Below are positions 1 to 8,136 of a stretch of 48,739 bases of DNA, piece after piece. The position numbers were made by a program, and so were the translations under genes. Numbering within the stretch: position 1 is the first letter of the stretch; each line of letters opens with the position of its first letter. Location of the stretch: NCBI GenBank assembly GCA_018267195.1, contig JAFDYY010000025.1:1-48739 (forward strand), written 5' to 3'. The stretch is from Bacteroidota bacterium (GTDB taxonomy: Bacteria > Bacteroidota > Bacteroidia > Cytophagales > Cyclobacteriaceae). The notes below the pieces were generated by a model. The model was not told the origin of the DNA. It was given only the letters and a program-made list of their open reading frames with translations, and made no database searches.

Positions 1-156
1 CCGTTAGCGTGGGGATACTTACATGCTGCTGCGAGAACGCCCCCGTGGGTACCACGGTCCACCCCGCATTCACTACATTATAGTATTGGTCGAAGAGGAT
101 GGAATGCGCATTACATCAGTGTGTTTGGAGTAAAATATCAATTTAACATAATATAA
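1..156 (+). CDS. 3' end of a probable outer-membrane beta-barrel protein (partial)
   Basis: The frame is open from the window edge to a TAA at 154-156. Its last residues (YSIGRRGWNAHYISVFGVKYQF, then NII) alternate polar and hydrophobic residues with aromatic residues near the end, as in the last strand of a Bacteroidota outer-membrane barrel. The first ~26 codons look less protein-like, and another frame (3-80) reads plausibly up to a TAG at 81-83, so a frameshift or a chance open frame cannot be excluded. The gene body lies outside the window. Confidence 0.35.
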   Translation, partial: PLAWGYLHAAARTPPWVPRSTPHSLHYSIGRRGWNAHYISVFGVKYQFNII

Positions 157-175
157 ATTATATAACACGTTCTGA

Positions 176-862
176 TTAATTTGACTTCTTAATAGACCCA
201 CCGCTGCTGGAGTTCGTATTGACTTTACTGGGGTTGCCACGGTAGCGGATATCGGCACCGCTGCTGGCATGAGCAGAAAGTTCTTTAGATACCGAAAGCT
301 TAATGTCGGCACCGCTACTGCAGCGGGCATTGACAGTTTCGCTTTCAAGCCGGTAGGTATCTACATCTCCGGCACTGCTGGCTTCAACATCAAGGGTTGT
401 GCATTTTCCTTCTAATGTAACTTCGCCTGCGCTGGAAGTATCGACCGAAACAGCATTGGCCTCAACCGTAACTTCTACATTGGCTGCACTGGATGTTGTA
501 ATCTCGAGCCGATCGGTCTTAATAGTGCCTTCGGAAAATACACTGGATGCAGAGCTGGCTGAAATTTTCTCGAGGGTAACATAACTAACATAAACCTTTA
601 CATCCACCTTGTTCCAAAAACTTCGACCGTCCCGCATTTTAATTCGCAGAGAGGAACCTTCTACTTCGGTTATTACATCGGAAGTTTTTCCGTCTTTTAC
701 TTCTATGCGCACACTTTCTTTGTCTCCTTTTTTGAGGTAAGCATCAATCGCCTGCGAAACCCGTACCGCCCGGAACGAACCGACATTTCTTGTTTCAGTT
801 GATTGGCTAAAAGCAGTTAGAGCGATTAAACTGAGCAAGCCGACTATCAGATTTTTCTTCAT
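176..862 (-). CDS. DUF2807 (GIN-domain) exported protein
   Basis: This is a 228-residue secreted protein with a signal peptide (MKKNLIVGLLSLIALTAFSQ). The rest is rich in Ser, Ala, Val and Gly in short repeating units (SSASSVFSEG, TSSAANVEV, SSAGEVTLEG, SSGADIKLS), the repetitive beta pattern of the DUF2807 head-GIN family. Members are predicted to be surface or periplasmic beta-solenoids, sometimes called putative autotransporter adhesins; their function is not established. I start at the ATG at 862 because the signal peptide begins there; a longer frame to 895 only adds an untypical N-terminus. It stands alone, convergent with the fragment to its left and divergent from the TerB-like gene. 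Confidence 0.8.
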   Translation of the reverse strand: MKKNLIVGLLSLIALTAFSQSTETRNVGSFRAVRVSQAIDAYLKKGDKESVRIEVKDGKTSDVITEVEGSSLRIKMRDGRSFWNKVDVKVYVSYVTLEKISASSASSVFSEGTIKTDRLEITTSSAANVEVTVEANAVSVDTSSAGEVTLEGKCTTLDVEASSAGDVDTYRLESETVNARCSSGADIKLSVSKELSAHASSGADIRYRGNPSKVNTNSSSGGSIKKSN

Positions 863-1008
863 GGATATAATCAATTTATTCAAAAGACAAGCCACTCATA
901 TAAGAGTTGCTTTATCAACCGAAAGATTTTAATTTTTTTTGAATTATAAACCGGATATGACCTATTTTTAAGTAAATTTCGATGTTATTTAATTAAAACT
1001 GAAATATT

Positions 1009-1401
1009 ATGACCAAAGACCAGCTCAACATATTAATTAATTTAGCTGCCAGCGATAATACCGTAGCTGATAAGGAAGCCAAGGTGATTCGCATAATTGC
1101 CAAAGCCAATGGAATAACCAGTGAAGAAATAGATGAGATGTTGAAAAAACCTCAACCTATTGGCGATCTTTCATCCCTCTCGGAAGACCAAAAATTTGAG
1201 AACCTGTATCATTTAATTCAGTTAATGAAAAGTGATGGCCAGGTATTTAAAAGTGAGATTCATTTTTGTGAACAGGTAGCTGAAAAATTAGGTTATAAAA
1301 AAGGAGTCGTAGCGGAACTTTCATCGCGTATATACAGCGACCCAACCATTACTGCCGATCGAAAACTACTAATGGATCGGGCTCATAAGTTTATAAAATA
1401 G
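1009..1401 (+). CDS. TerB-like (tellurite resistance TerB family) protein
   Basis: This is a 130-residue cytosolic all-helical protein. The N-terminal part (NILINLAASDNTVADKEAKVIRIIAKANGI) and the second half (LIQLMKSDGQVFKSEIHFCEQVAEKLGY) both follow the TerB pattern of helix, acidic D-G/N-x-V loop, E and helix, seen in the TerB/DjlA-N family. Those acidic loops are thought to bind metal in the family, and many Bacteroidota TerB-like proteins have no link to tellurite, so resistance should not be assumed. The gene is a single unit followed by a terminator hairpin. No other ter genes lie nearby. Confidence 0.72.
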   Translation: MTKDQLNILINLAASDNTVADKEAKVIRIIAKANGITSEEIDEMLKKPQPIGDLSSLSEDQKFENLYHLIQLMKSDGQVFKSEIHFCEQVAEKLGYKKGVVAELSSRIYSDPTITADRKLLMDRAHKFIK

Positions 1402-1425
1402 CCCCTTTTGATATTAGTTACCCCG

Positions 1426-1457
1426 AAGCCTCCCCTTTGCGAGGCTTTTATTTTTTG
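1426..1457 (+). terminator. Rho-independent terminator after the TerB-like gene
   Basis: The arms AAGCCTC (1426-1432) and GAGGCTT (1441-1447) enclose an 8-nt loop and are followed by a T-rich run to 1456. The hairpin lies just after the TerB-like stop codon and overlaps the tail of the convergent sulfatase-fold gene. Confidence 0.75.
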
Positions 1458-3427
1458 TGCGTGGGCACCTGACTCCCTTCTATGGTGAGTGCGTTGTCAA
1501 CCATTCGATTATTGTATTGTTGGATAAACGCCTTCAGGTATTTTTCCATTGTGCGAACCGTATCGGGAAGTGCTTTCATCAGGTTATTTTTTAGTAGCAG
1601 ATCACTTTTAAATTGATACAGCGATTTAATCTTTACGCCATCAAATTGTAAAAGATAATTGCCGCGAAAAATCTGATACGTGTTATCGAGATAATTAAAG
1701 GCCACGTTGGAAGTGTTTTTTTGAAAGATATTATTTCCATAGGCCACAAATGGTTTATTATAATGAAGATAGTTTAGTACAGACGGCATAATATCTATTT
1801 GTTGTACTATGTCATTCGCCAGCCCTCTCCCCTGTTGCTTCGGTTGATAGAAAAAAATGGGGATAGAAAAATACCCCCAGGCCGAATTATATTCCTGTAA
1901 CTGAATTTCGGCCGAAGCATGATCAGCCGTAATAACAAAAAGAGTATTCTCAAACCAGGGCATGGTTTGAGCTTTTTTAAAAAACCTTCGCAAGGCATAG
2001 TCGGTGTACTCAATGGTGCGGTGCACAGGCTTTGGACCTCCTTTAAACTTCTTTTCATACCCATCGGGTAAGTTATAAGGGTGATGCGAGGAAACCGTAA
2101 AAAGTGTAGTAAAAAACGGCTGCGGAAAGGAGTTCATCTGGTTAGCAAAATATTGAAGAAAGGGTTCGTCCCAAATGCCCCATATCCCATCAAAATCGTT
2201 GTCGTTATTGTATTCGGTTTTACCATAATAATGATCGAACCCAGCCATGTTGGCAAACGCATCAAAACCCATCGAACCATTGGGGGCACCATGAAAGAAA
2301 GCGGTGTAATAGCCTTCCGGTTTAAGCAAGCTGGCCAGACTGTTAATTTTATTTCCCGAATAATGCGACAAAATATAGGGTACTTCAATAGAAGGAATAC
2401 TGCAAATAACCGAGGGCATAGCATCAATAGACTTGCGTCCGTTGGCTAATGAATACTGATACGCATGACTTACCGAAATAAGCGAATCCAAAAAGGGAGT
2501 GTAGCCGGAGTAGGCACCGTATTGTCTGTTTTTATTATAAGCCCCTACAAATTCTTTTGAGAAGCTTTCCAGAATAAGGATTACTACATTTTGTTTTCTA
2601 AAGGCACAGGTATCCGCGGGCCTATAAATAGGATTAAAAATTTTCTCAACCTCGGTATCCGAAAAATAATTTACTTTTTTTATAACATTGGCCTTGGCCG
2701 TGCGCATCAGAGCAAAGGGAGTATTCAGCACCAAAGCAATCTCGTTAGGGGTTTCGGCATACGCTGCGGCATTACTTAAAGTAATTGGCCTTGTGCTGCC
2801 CCGAAATCCTCCCCTCGCCCCTCCTACAAAAAGATAAATGCTCAGAAGCATTGCCAACAAACCTGAGCCGTAAAAGGAGAATTTATTTTTTAGTTGCGGT
2901 CCCGTAAATTTTATGCGACTGTATCCTAAGTAAAGCAATGCTACCAAGAAAATCCAAAACAATGCAGTGTACCAGTAGTCCCACAAAAAACGAAGGCTTA
3001 GCCGCCCCAGATTCTCTTCATTTTCAAACTGGTTGATTACGGTAAGGGTTGTTCTTCGCAAGGTAAACCGGTAGTAAATAAAATCTATTGTATTGATGGC
3101 GAAAGCAAAAGCATTGACGAAAAGAAAAATCCATTTTAATAGGCTTTGATAAACTTGGTAATACCTTATAGGTAAGGGTATGATTAATAACAAAATAAAA
3201 AGTGAATTAGAATATAACGTAGCGGATAGATCGAAGCGCAATCCTCCCTTCATAATAATCAACATCCGGCTAAAAGACAGATTGGGAAAGAAGGATGTAT
3301 TATATAAATAGAATGCTACCCTACTTACCGAATACAAGGCCATTACAAGTAAAAGGCTAAGCACCAGGGCTACATAAATGTTTCCTTTCAATTGAATTTT
3401 ATCTGTATATTTTTTGAATACTTTCAT
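1448..3427 (-). CDS. LtaS-like sulfatase-fold membrane phosphotransferase
   Basis: This is a 659-residue inner-membrane enzyme. The first ~220 residues hold about five transmembrane helices. A sulfatase/alkaline-phosphatase domain then faces the periplasm: metal-site strand NVVILILESFSKEF, nucleophile segment NGRKSIDAMPS (Ser in place of the LtaS Thr), FFHGAPNGSMGFDAF, SSHHPY and the metal-binding FVITADHAS. The layout matches lipoteichoic-acid synthase and phosphoglycerol or phosphoethanolamine transferases. Gram-negative Bacteroidota have no lipoteichoic acid, so the acceptor is unknown; an envelope glycan or lipid is a reasonable inference. The ATG at 3427 (MKVFKKY) is preferred because it sits directly before the first hydrophobic helix; the frame extends to 3463. 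It stands alone between divergent and convergent neighbours. Confidence 0.8.
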   Translation of the reverse strand: MKVFKKYTDKIQLKGNIYVALVLSLLLVMALYSVSRVAFYLYNTSFFPNLSFSRMLIIMKGGLRFDLSATLYSNSLFILLLIIPLPIRYYQVYQSLLKWIFLFVNAFAFAINTIDFIYYRFTLRRTTLTVINQFENEENLGRLSLRFLWDYWYTALFWIFLVALLYLGYSRIKFTGPQLKNKFSFYGSGLLAMLLSIYLFVGGARGGFRGSTRPITLSNAAAYAETPNEIALVLNTPFALMRTAKANVIKKVNYFSDTEVEKIFNPIYRPADTCAFRKQNVVILILESFSKEFVGAYNKNRQYGAYSGYTPFLDSLISVSHAYQYSLANGRKSIDAMPSVICSIPSIEVPYILSHYSGNKINSLASLLKPEGYYTAFFHGAPNGSMGFDAFANMAGFDHYYGKTEYNNDNDFDGIWGIWDEPFLQYFANQMNSFPQPFFTTLFTVSSHHPYNLPDGYEKKFKGGPKPVHRTIEYTDYALRRFFKKAQTMPWFENTLFVITADHASAEIQLQEYNSAWGYFSIPIFFYQPKQQGRGLANDIVQQIDIMPSVLNYLHYNKPFVAYGNNIFQKNTSNVAFNYLDNTYQIFRGNYLLQFDGVKIKSLYQFKSDLLLKNNLMKALPDTVRTMEKYLKAFIQQYNNRMVDNALTIEGSQVPTHKK

Positions 3428-3560
3428 CGTTAAATAAAGATGCAGGCAAAAATAGGATAACATTCAGTAATTATCTTAGATTTGTGGTTGCCGTATTGAT
3501 AATGTGGATGTTAAGTCGAATTATCTAAACCCTAAAAGTAGCCTCAAAGTATCTTGCCTG

Positions 3561-4463
3561 ATGAGATTTTTTTTTATTTCTTCTCTACTGGTTATCAGTT
3601 GCCCTTCCTTTTCGCAGGAAGTAGAATCATTTGGGGTTTTTGGCGGGTTTAATATCCCATTCACGATAGATCAGGGATTAAAAAACGATCCACGGTTTTA
3701 TGGCCGTTTTACCTTACGGGGCACCCCGATTGGGTTTTCGTATGGATACGATAAAATTGGTCATGGTTTTTTGTTTACCCCCAGCTATACACAAATCGGC
3801 CAAAAATTTACAATTGTAAATTATGCGGGTGGAACGGTAGGCATACGCGATGTACAAATGAATTACTTTTCGTTGCCCATAGCACTTCGTTTGCATGTTA
3901 ATGATGTAGCCTTTTTTCGATTAAGTATAGTGGCTGCGGTTAATTTCAGTTACTTAATGAAAGGGCAAGAAACGCTCACCATCGATGCCGTGCCCAGCGT
4001 ACGGAAGTTGGCCTACCCTCCGGGCGTCAGCGTTCCGCAAAGTCCGGATTATCAGGTTACATATAACGGTGTGGTTGTTCCCAACCTTAATAACAGCGTA
4101 TATGTTTCTAACGATAAATTTTCTCGTTTTCAAATATTTGCCGGGGTAGGATTTCACTCTGATTTTGACATCAACGATAATTGGAGCATTAGTTTTGATG
4201 GGCGCGCCAACTTTGGCATTTTCGATCCGAGGACCCCCACCTACATTAATCAGCTAAAGAATCCTACCGGCCCGCCCGATATTAATTCTAATCCTGGCTC
4301 ACCCGATATCTACGGGCAACGCAGAGACATTTACCTCTCCGCTACTTTTGGTGTAGCTCGTATCATCCAAATCAAAACAAAGTTCAGAGAAAAGACGAGT
4401 TCGCCTGTTCAGCATACACGTCCTCAGGCTGCGAAAAAACACAAAACAAAATCTAAAAGATAA
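3561..4463 (+). CDS. Outer-membrane beta-barrel protein
   Basis: This is a 300-residue exported protein. The signal peptide MRFFFISSLLVISCPSFSQ sets the start at the ATG at 3561, although the frame runs upstream to 3504. The mature part has many alternating beta strands with aromatic girdles (FGVFGGFNIPF, IGFSYGYDKIGHGFLFTPSY, FSLPIALRLHV, FQIFAGVGFHSDF), typical of porin-family or PorT-like Bacteroidota barrels. It ends in an unusual basic tail (AAKKHKTKSKR), which is odd for a barrel because the last strand normally finishes the protein. A TAGATTTG element at 3477-3484 could be its promoter, with no good -33 box. The function is unknown. Confidence 0.65.
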   Translation: MRFFFISSLLVISCPSFSQEVESFGVFGGFNIPFTIDQGLKNDPRFYGRFTLRGTPIGFSYGYDKIGHGFLFTPSYTQIGQKFTIVNYAGGTVGIRDVQMNYFSLPIALRLHVNDVAFFRLSIVAAVNFSYLMKGQETLTIDAVPSVRKLAYPPGVSVPQSPDYQVTYNGVVVPNLNNSVYVSNDKFSRFQIFAGVGFHSDFDINDNWSISFDGRANFGIFDPRTPTYINQLKNPTGPPDINSNPGSPDIYGQRRDIYLSATFGVARIIQIKTKFREKTSSPVQHTRPQAAKKHKTKSKR

Positions 4464-4493
4464 GTTTGGATTTACTTTGCCGGGCAAAATAAA

Positions 4494-4518
4494 AAATCCC
4501 AGCCTGTGGCTGGGATTT
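4494..4518. terminator. Bidirectional terminator hairpin
   Basis: The perfect 11-bp arms AAATCCCAGCC and GGCTGGGATTT surround a TGT loop. A-rich sequence precedes the hairpin and T-rich sequence follows it, so it can end both the barrel gene on the plus strand and the lipoprotein gene on the minus strand. Confidence 0.85.
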
Positions 4519-4542
4519 AGTTTTAATAAAAAGGATATTAAT

Positions 4543-5124
4543 CTAGTTGCCTCCGTTTTTTTGAGCAGCCATTTTATCCATTTCTTTATTGAAAGTGTCT
4601 TTAAATTTTTCATAATCATAATCTACTTTCAATTTATCGTCTTGAGAAAGGCGGTTGTTATATTCTTTTACCAAGTCATCGGCCGATAGCTCAATAGCAA
4701 TATAGGTTTTGTAGTTGCCCTCTTTGGTCTGCATCAGTTTTTCACAGATGGTTCGTACCCCACGTAAAGTTTGATCTACAATTTCGCGGTTTAAGCTCTC
4801 AAACTTTTGCTCCAATTGTTCTTTTTTGTCCATCGAAGTGGAATTGGTATAATTATCCGTAACGGTTTTAACCGTAGTCTGGATGGCCTGAGCCAGTTCG
4901 TTGCGGGCATTGGTTAAGGCTTTCTTTTTAGAAGTTACCTGATCCATACTTTCGCCAATGGAGTTAGCCCGAAATACTTTATTAGTAGTGAAAAAATCGG
5001 GACCTGAACAAGGTACCACAACTTCTTTTTCGCCATCGGGCGCTTTTTGTTTGGACTTACATCCACCAATCAAGGCTGCGGCAAAGGCAACCATCACTAT
5101 GGAATAAACACTGATTTTTTTCAT
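4543..5124 (-). CDS. Small LPP20-like lipoprotein
   Basis: This is a 193-residue lipoprotein. The signal ends in AALIGGC, a good lipobox, giving a lipidated Cys22. The mature part (ARNELAQAIQTTVKTVTDNYTN, then LRGVRTICEKLMQTKEGNYKTYIAIEL) has the LPP20 pattern: a helix with regularly spaced Ala, a long connecting helix, then a beta strand ending in YxTYIAIE. The C-terminus is charged and Lys-rich. It lies 97 bp downstream of a larger LPP20-like lipoprotein on the same strand, so the two probably form one unit. The role is unknown; an outer-membrane-anchored periplasmic protein is the inference. Confidence 0.65.
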   Translation of the reverse strand: MKKISVYSIVMVAFAAALIGGCKSKQKAPDGEKEVVVPCSGPDFFTTNKVFRANSIGESMDQVTSKKKALTNARNELAQAIQTTVKTVTDNYTNSTSMDKKEQLEQKFESLNREIVDQTLRGVRTICEKLMQTKEGNYKTYIAIELSADDLVKEYNNRLSQDDKLKVDYDYEKFKDTFNKEMDKMAAQKNGGN

Positions 5125-5221
5125 ATTTATTGGGTTATTAACGGTTTACAATTTACTATAAAACAAGTTTAATGCCGAATTATTATTGTTTTAGATTCAC
5201 TGAGGGTGTGAGGGTTTAAAT

Positions 5222-6610
5222 TTATTGCAAAATGGCATTTAGCATATCGGGCAAGGTGCTGGAGTCTAAATTTTTCAATAGTTTACTGTAAGCATCCTGG
5301 CTGCTACGCTCATAATCTAAGCTATAACCCTTTACCCGATCGACTGTGGCAGCATAAATCTCTTTATCATCTTTAACGGTAGAGACCCGGATTATAGTGG
5401 TGGCATACGAAATGTAAATGCTGCCCGATACGGCTCCTTTCTCCGAGCTTGTATTAACATCAATGGCCAATTCGGCCTTGCTTTTATCGGGGGTGAATAC
5501 AAAGCCGGAAGTAGCCAGGTAGTTTTTGATTTTGTTTGCTACTTGCTGATTAGGCTTGTCTGCTCCAAAATTTTTCTCTACAGATGACAGGTAAACCAAC
5601 GGACGGATTACATTCATCACAACAATATCTTTGGGGGCCACAATTTTATCTGCTACTAAGGTATAGATGGTGGAGGGATTATCTCCGGCAAATTTTAACA
5701 AATTAACCTTTACAGCTACCGTTTGCTCCATATCGCGCGAGCTTATTTTACTTAGCAATATTTTGGCCGTGCCGTTATCATCTGTTTTATAATCCGGAAA
5801 AACATCGCCAGCCCCTTTCTCAAAAGAAGCGACCAAGGGCATACCCGTAATTGGTTTCTTCAAATTTTTGTCGGTCACTTTAACGGCAATGGCCTGTCCG
5901 CTTTGGGCGATAATACGATTTACGGTAAGTTGATTAGGGCTTACCTTTAGTTCCATTTTATCGAGCAGCAATTGCATGTCGGCAATAATCTCGTTTGTTA
6001 ATAAAATATCGTTCCCCTCAAACTGAATACGCAAAGGTTCCGCTAAATATTTCTCTACAGCCCGAAAGCCTTGGTAATAAAACCCTAAAGCCGTAACCGG
6101 ATCATTATTTTTTTCGGATTGGCGTGCCTTGGTAAAAAAATCCAAGCCAAGGGTTACCGCATTGCGCTTCTGTTCGTCTTTAATTTCTTTATAACGCTGT
6201 TTAGATAAACGAAAATAGACCCAATAGTTCTTATCGTCTTGCCATACATCTACCTGCTCATATTCTTCTATATCGTCTGTAGCGGTGGTTTGTATCATTT
6301 GCTGATACTTTTCTGAAAATCCTTTTCCGTCATCCAGCTGATTAAGTACTGATGTAGAAGAAACATTTACTTTTATTCCAGAGATTAAATCTTCTAATGC
6401 GCTCTTTTTAGCCTCTTGCACATAGTTGCTCTGCCCATCTTTAGTAGCATGACCTATACCAATATAGTATAGCAAGTCGTCTGGCTTATTGCTGAGCCAG
6501 GCGGGCTGAGGGTTTGCCTCTTTTTTTCCTTTTCTTTTCGATTTGGTTTGAGTGGCAGCCGGAGAACAACTAAACAAGACCGCAACGGCTAAAATAAATA
6601 GGCTTCTCAC
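5222..6610 (-). CDS. LPP20-family lipoprotein with a C-terminal lipoprotein domain
   Basis: This is a 462-residue lipoprotein. The short signal MRSLFILAVAVLFSC ends in a lipobox, followed by a Lys-rich linker. Residues ~35-160 fit LPP20: PAWLSNKPDDLLYYIGIGHA, then AKKSALEDLISGIKVNVSST, then YWVYFRLSKQRYKEI. A helical spacer follows (~160-215), then a beta-sandwich segment resembling a Big or carboxypeptidase-regulatory domain (MPLVASFEKGAGDVFPDYKTDDNGTAKI) and a C-terminal alpha/beta domain (KNYLATSGFVFTPDKSKAELAIDVNTSS). The architecture is common in Bacteroidota envelope lipoproteins of unknown function. It is the first gene of a likely two-gene unit with the smaller LPP20-like gene. Confidence 0.68.
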   Translation of the reverse strand: MRSLFILAVAVLFSCSPAATQTKSKRKGKKEANPQPAWLSNKPDDLLYYIGIGHATKDGQSNYVQEAKKSALEDLISGIKVNVSSTSVLNQLDDGKGFSEKYQQMIQTTATDDIEEYEQVDVWQDDKNYWVYFRLSKQRYKEIKDEQKRNAVTLGLDFFTKARQSEKNNDPVTALGFYYQGFRAVEKYLAEPLRIQFEGNDILLTNEIIADMQLLLDKMELKVSPNQLTVNRIIAQSGQAIAVKVTDKNLKKPITGMPLVASFEKGAGDVFPDYKTDDNGTAKILLSKISSRDMEQTVAVKVNLLKFAGDNPSTIYTLVADKIVAPKDIVVMNVIRPLVYLSSVEKNFGADKPNQQVANKIKNYLATSGFVFTPDKSKAELAIDVNTSSEKGAVSGSIYISYATTIIRVSTVKDDKEIYAATVDRVKGYSLDYERSSQDAYSKLLKNLDSSTLPDMLNAILQ

Positions 6611-6691
6611 AGATGGTTAATTATTTCACTTGTTCAAAGATAGCGATTACCATGCCGAAAAATAACTGAGTGTTAAGATTTTGACGAACAC

Positions 6692-6725
6692 AAAAAAGGC
6701 TGCCTCTTTTGAGACAGCCTTTTTG
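6692..6725 (-). terminator. Terminator of the infC-rpmI-rplT operon
   Basis: Read on the minus strand, GGCTGTCTC and GAGGCAGCC pair around an AAAA loop with one mismatch, and a run of six T follows. It lies 15 bp beyond the rplT stop codon. Confidence 0.82.
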
Positions 6726-6739
6726 CAAATCAATAATCT

Positions 6740-7084
6740 CTATTTGAATTTTTTTACAATAGCCTCGAATGCGGCTGGGTGGTTTGCAGCCAAATCGGCT
6801 AATGCTTTACGGTTTAACTCGATACCCGAGGCCTTAATCTTGCCCATAAACTCTGAATACGACATTCCGTGCAGACGAGCACCTGCATTAATCCGGCTTA
6901 TCCACAGAGAGCGGTAATCTCTTTTCTTTGCTTTGCGGTCGCGGTAGGCATAGGCAAGCCCCTTCTCTACCTTGTTTTTGGCAACCGTCCATACATTTTT
7001 TCCTCTTCCCCAATAGCCTTTGGCAAGTTCCAAAGTACGTTTGCGTCTTGCACGCGAGGCTACATTGTTTACTGAACGTGGCAT
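6740..7084 (-). CDS. rplT: 50S ribosomal protein L20
   Basis: This is a 114-residue protein of standard length for bL20, a 23S rRNA-binding protein needed for early 50S assembly. It begins [32 protein letters not shown], with the basic N-terminal extension and the RKxxLxxAKGYxG signature, followed by the conserved block [24 protein letters not shown] and a C-terminal globular domain. It is last in infC-rpmI-rplT, 103 bp after rpmI, and is followed by a terminator. In many bacteria L20 represses its own operon; I did not identify a specific L20-binding structure here. Confidence 0.97.
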   Translation of the reverse strand: MPRSVNNVASRARRKRTLELAKGYWGRGKNVWTVAKNKVEKGLAYAYRDRKAKKRDYRSLWISRINAGARLHGMSYSEFMGKIKASGIELNRKALADLAANHPAAFEAIVKKFK

Positions 7085-7187
7085 AGTAATTTACATTTTT
7101 TGACCGTAGGCGGCTTTTATATTTTTTTAAAGCTCTTAAGCCATCGGCCGGGTTGAACATAGAACCAACCCTGACATTGCGCCAGGA

Positions 7188-7388
7188 TTAAACCAAATAA
7201 GGCAGCATAGGCTTAATGTTAGCCTCGTCTGCTTTATTTATTGTTACCTTATGACCAAGGTGCCTCTTTTGCTTAGTTGTTTTCTTGGTCAGAATATGAT
7301 TTTTAAATGCTCTTTTGCGTTTAATCTTACCACTACCGGTAACTTTAAAACGCTTCTTAGCTCCTGATTTCGTTTTTATTTTTGGCAT
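7188..7388 (-). CDS. rpmI: 50S ribosomal protein L35
   Basis: This is a 66-residue, very basic protein of normal bL35 length. It begins [36 protein letters not shown], matching the family signature, and contains the internal [16 protein letters not shown] and a C-terminal PYLV. It is a structural component of the large ribosomal subunit. It starts 12 bp after infC on the same strand and precedes rplT, the usual translation-factor operon order. Confidence 0.97.
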   Translation of the reverse strand: MPKIKTKSGAKKRFKVTGSGKIKRKRAFKNHILTKKTTKQKRHLGHKVTINKADEANIKPMLPYLV

Positions 7389-7400
7389 ATTAATTAGAAC

Positions 7401-7997
7401 TTACTTCTTTCCTTTTGGGGTCATCATTAAATACATACGCTTGCCCTCTAATTGGGGCATCTGTTCTACTTTCCCTAACGACTCAAGAGATTGTGCAAAT
7501 TTCAACAATAAAATCTCCCCGCGTTCTTTGTACACAATTGACCGGCCAGCGAAATGTACATAAGCCTTTACCTTCGCTCCCTCTTTTAAGAAATTCTCGG
7601 CATGTTTTACCTTGAAATTAAAATCGTGGTCGTCTGTGTTAGGGCCAAAGCGAATTTCTTTTAAAACTGACTTCTGTGCATTGGCCTTAATTTCCTTTTG
7701 TTTCTTTTTCTGTTCGTACTTAAACTTCGAATAATCTACCACTTTACATACGGGCGGATCGGCTTTGGGTGATATCTCAACTAAATCTAACCCTTGCTCT
7801 TGTGCTATTTTAATGGCTACGGCAATAGGGTAAACATCTACTTTAATATTTTCACCCACCACCCGCACCCGTTGTGCAGTAATTCTTTCATTTATACGGT
7901 AAGGTTCTTCTGCTATTCGCTGCCTAAAACCTCCCCTGTTGTTATTAAAAGGCCTGTTGCTATTGAAAGGCCTGTTATTACCTGGATTTACTGCCAC
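7401..7997 (-). CDS. infC: Translation initiation factor IF-3
   Basis: This is a 198-residue IF-3, which binds the 30S subunit and checks the start codon. After an Asn/Arg-rich tail (residues ~1-28) come the N-domain ([67 protein letters not shown]) and the C-domain ([40 protein letters not shown]). The start is read as GTG at 7997: an in-frame stop lies four codons upstream and there is no ATG near the conserved part. Rare start codons are a known autoregulatory device in infC, classically AUU. It is first in infC-rpmI-rplT; thrS, often adjacent elsewhere, is absent. Confidence 0.96.
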   Translation of the reverse strand: MAVNPGNNRPFNSNRPFNNNRGGFRQRIAEEPYRINERITAQRVRVVGENIKVDVYPIAVAIKIAQEQGLDLVEISPKADPPVCKVVDYSKFKYEQKKKQKEIKANAQKSVLKEIRFGPNTDDHDFNFKVKHAENFLKEGAKVKAYVHFAGRSIVYKERGEILLLKFAQSLESLGKVEQMPQLEGKRMYLMMTPKGKK

Positions 7998-8035
7998 TCG
8001 TTGGGTTTAAATTCGTACTTTTTAAAAACAGGCTG

Positions 8036-8065
8036 CAAATATCGCTATTTTTTTGTTTTTTCAAA
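8036..8065 (-). promoter_or_regulatory. Candidate promoter of the infC operon
   Basis: On the minus strand TTTG (8062-8065) is separated by 18 bp from GATATTTG (8036-8043), one base from the Bacteroidota consensus TAnnTTTG. Transcription would begin near 8030, leaving about 33 nt before the GTG of infC. This is a motif match only. Confidence 0.35.
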
Positions 8066-8136
8066 ATAATGAGGTTTGTTCTTTGCCATTATTCGCTGCG
8101 CCCATCCTTAAAAACTTCTTATGGATCTGCCTAAAG

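Noticed and set aside
73..348. Minus-strand frame of 91 codons
   Set aside because: It overlaps the end of the DUF2807 gene and the 5' fragment in a different frame, has Ala/Ser/Val-biased composition of a shadow frame, and matches nothing.
7085..7187. Regulatory RNA in the 103-bp rpmI-rplT spacer
   Set aside because: I could not draw a convincing L20-binding pseudoknot or hairpin there.
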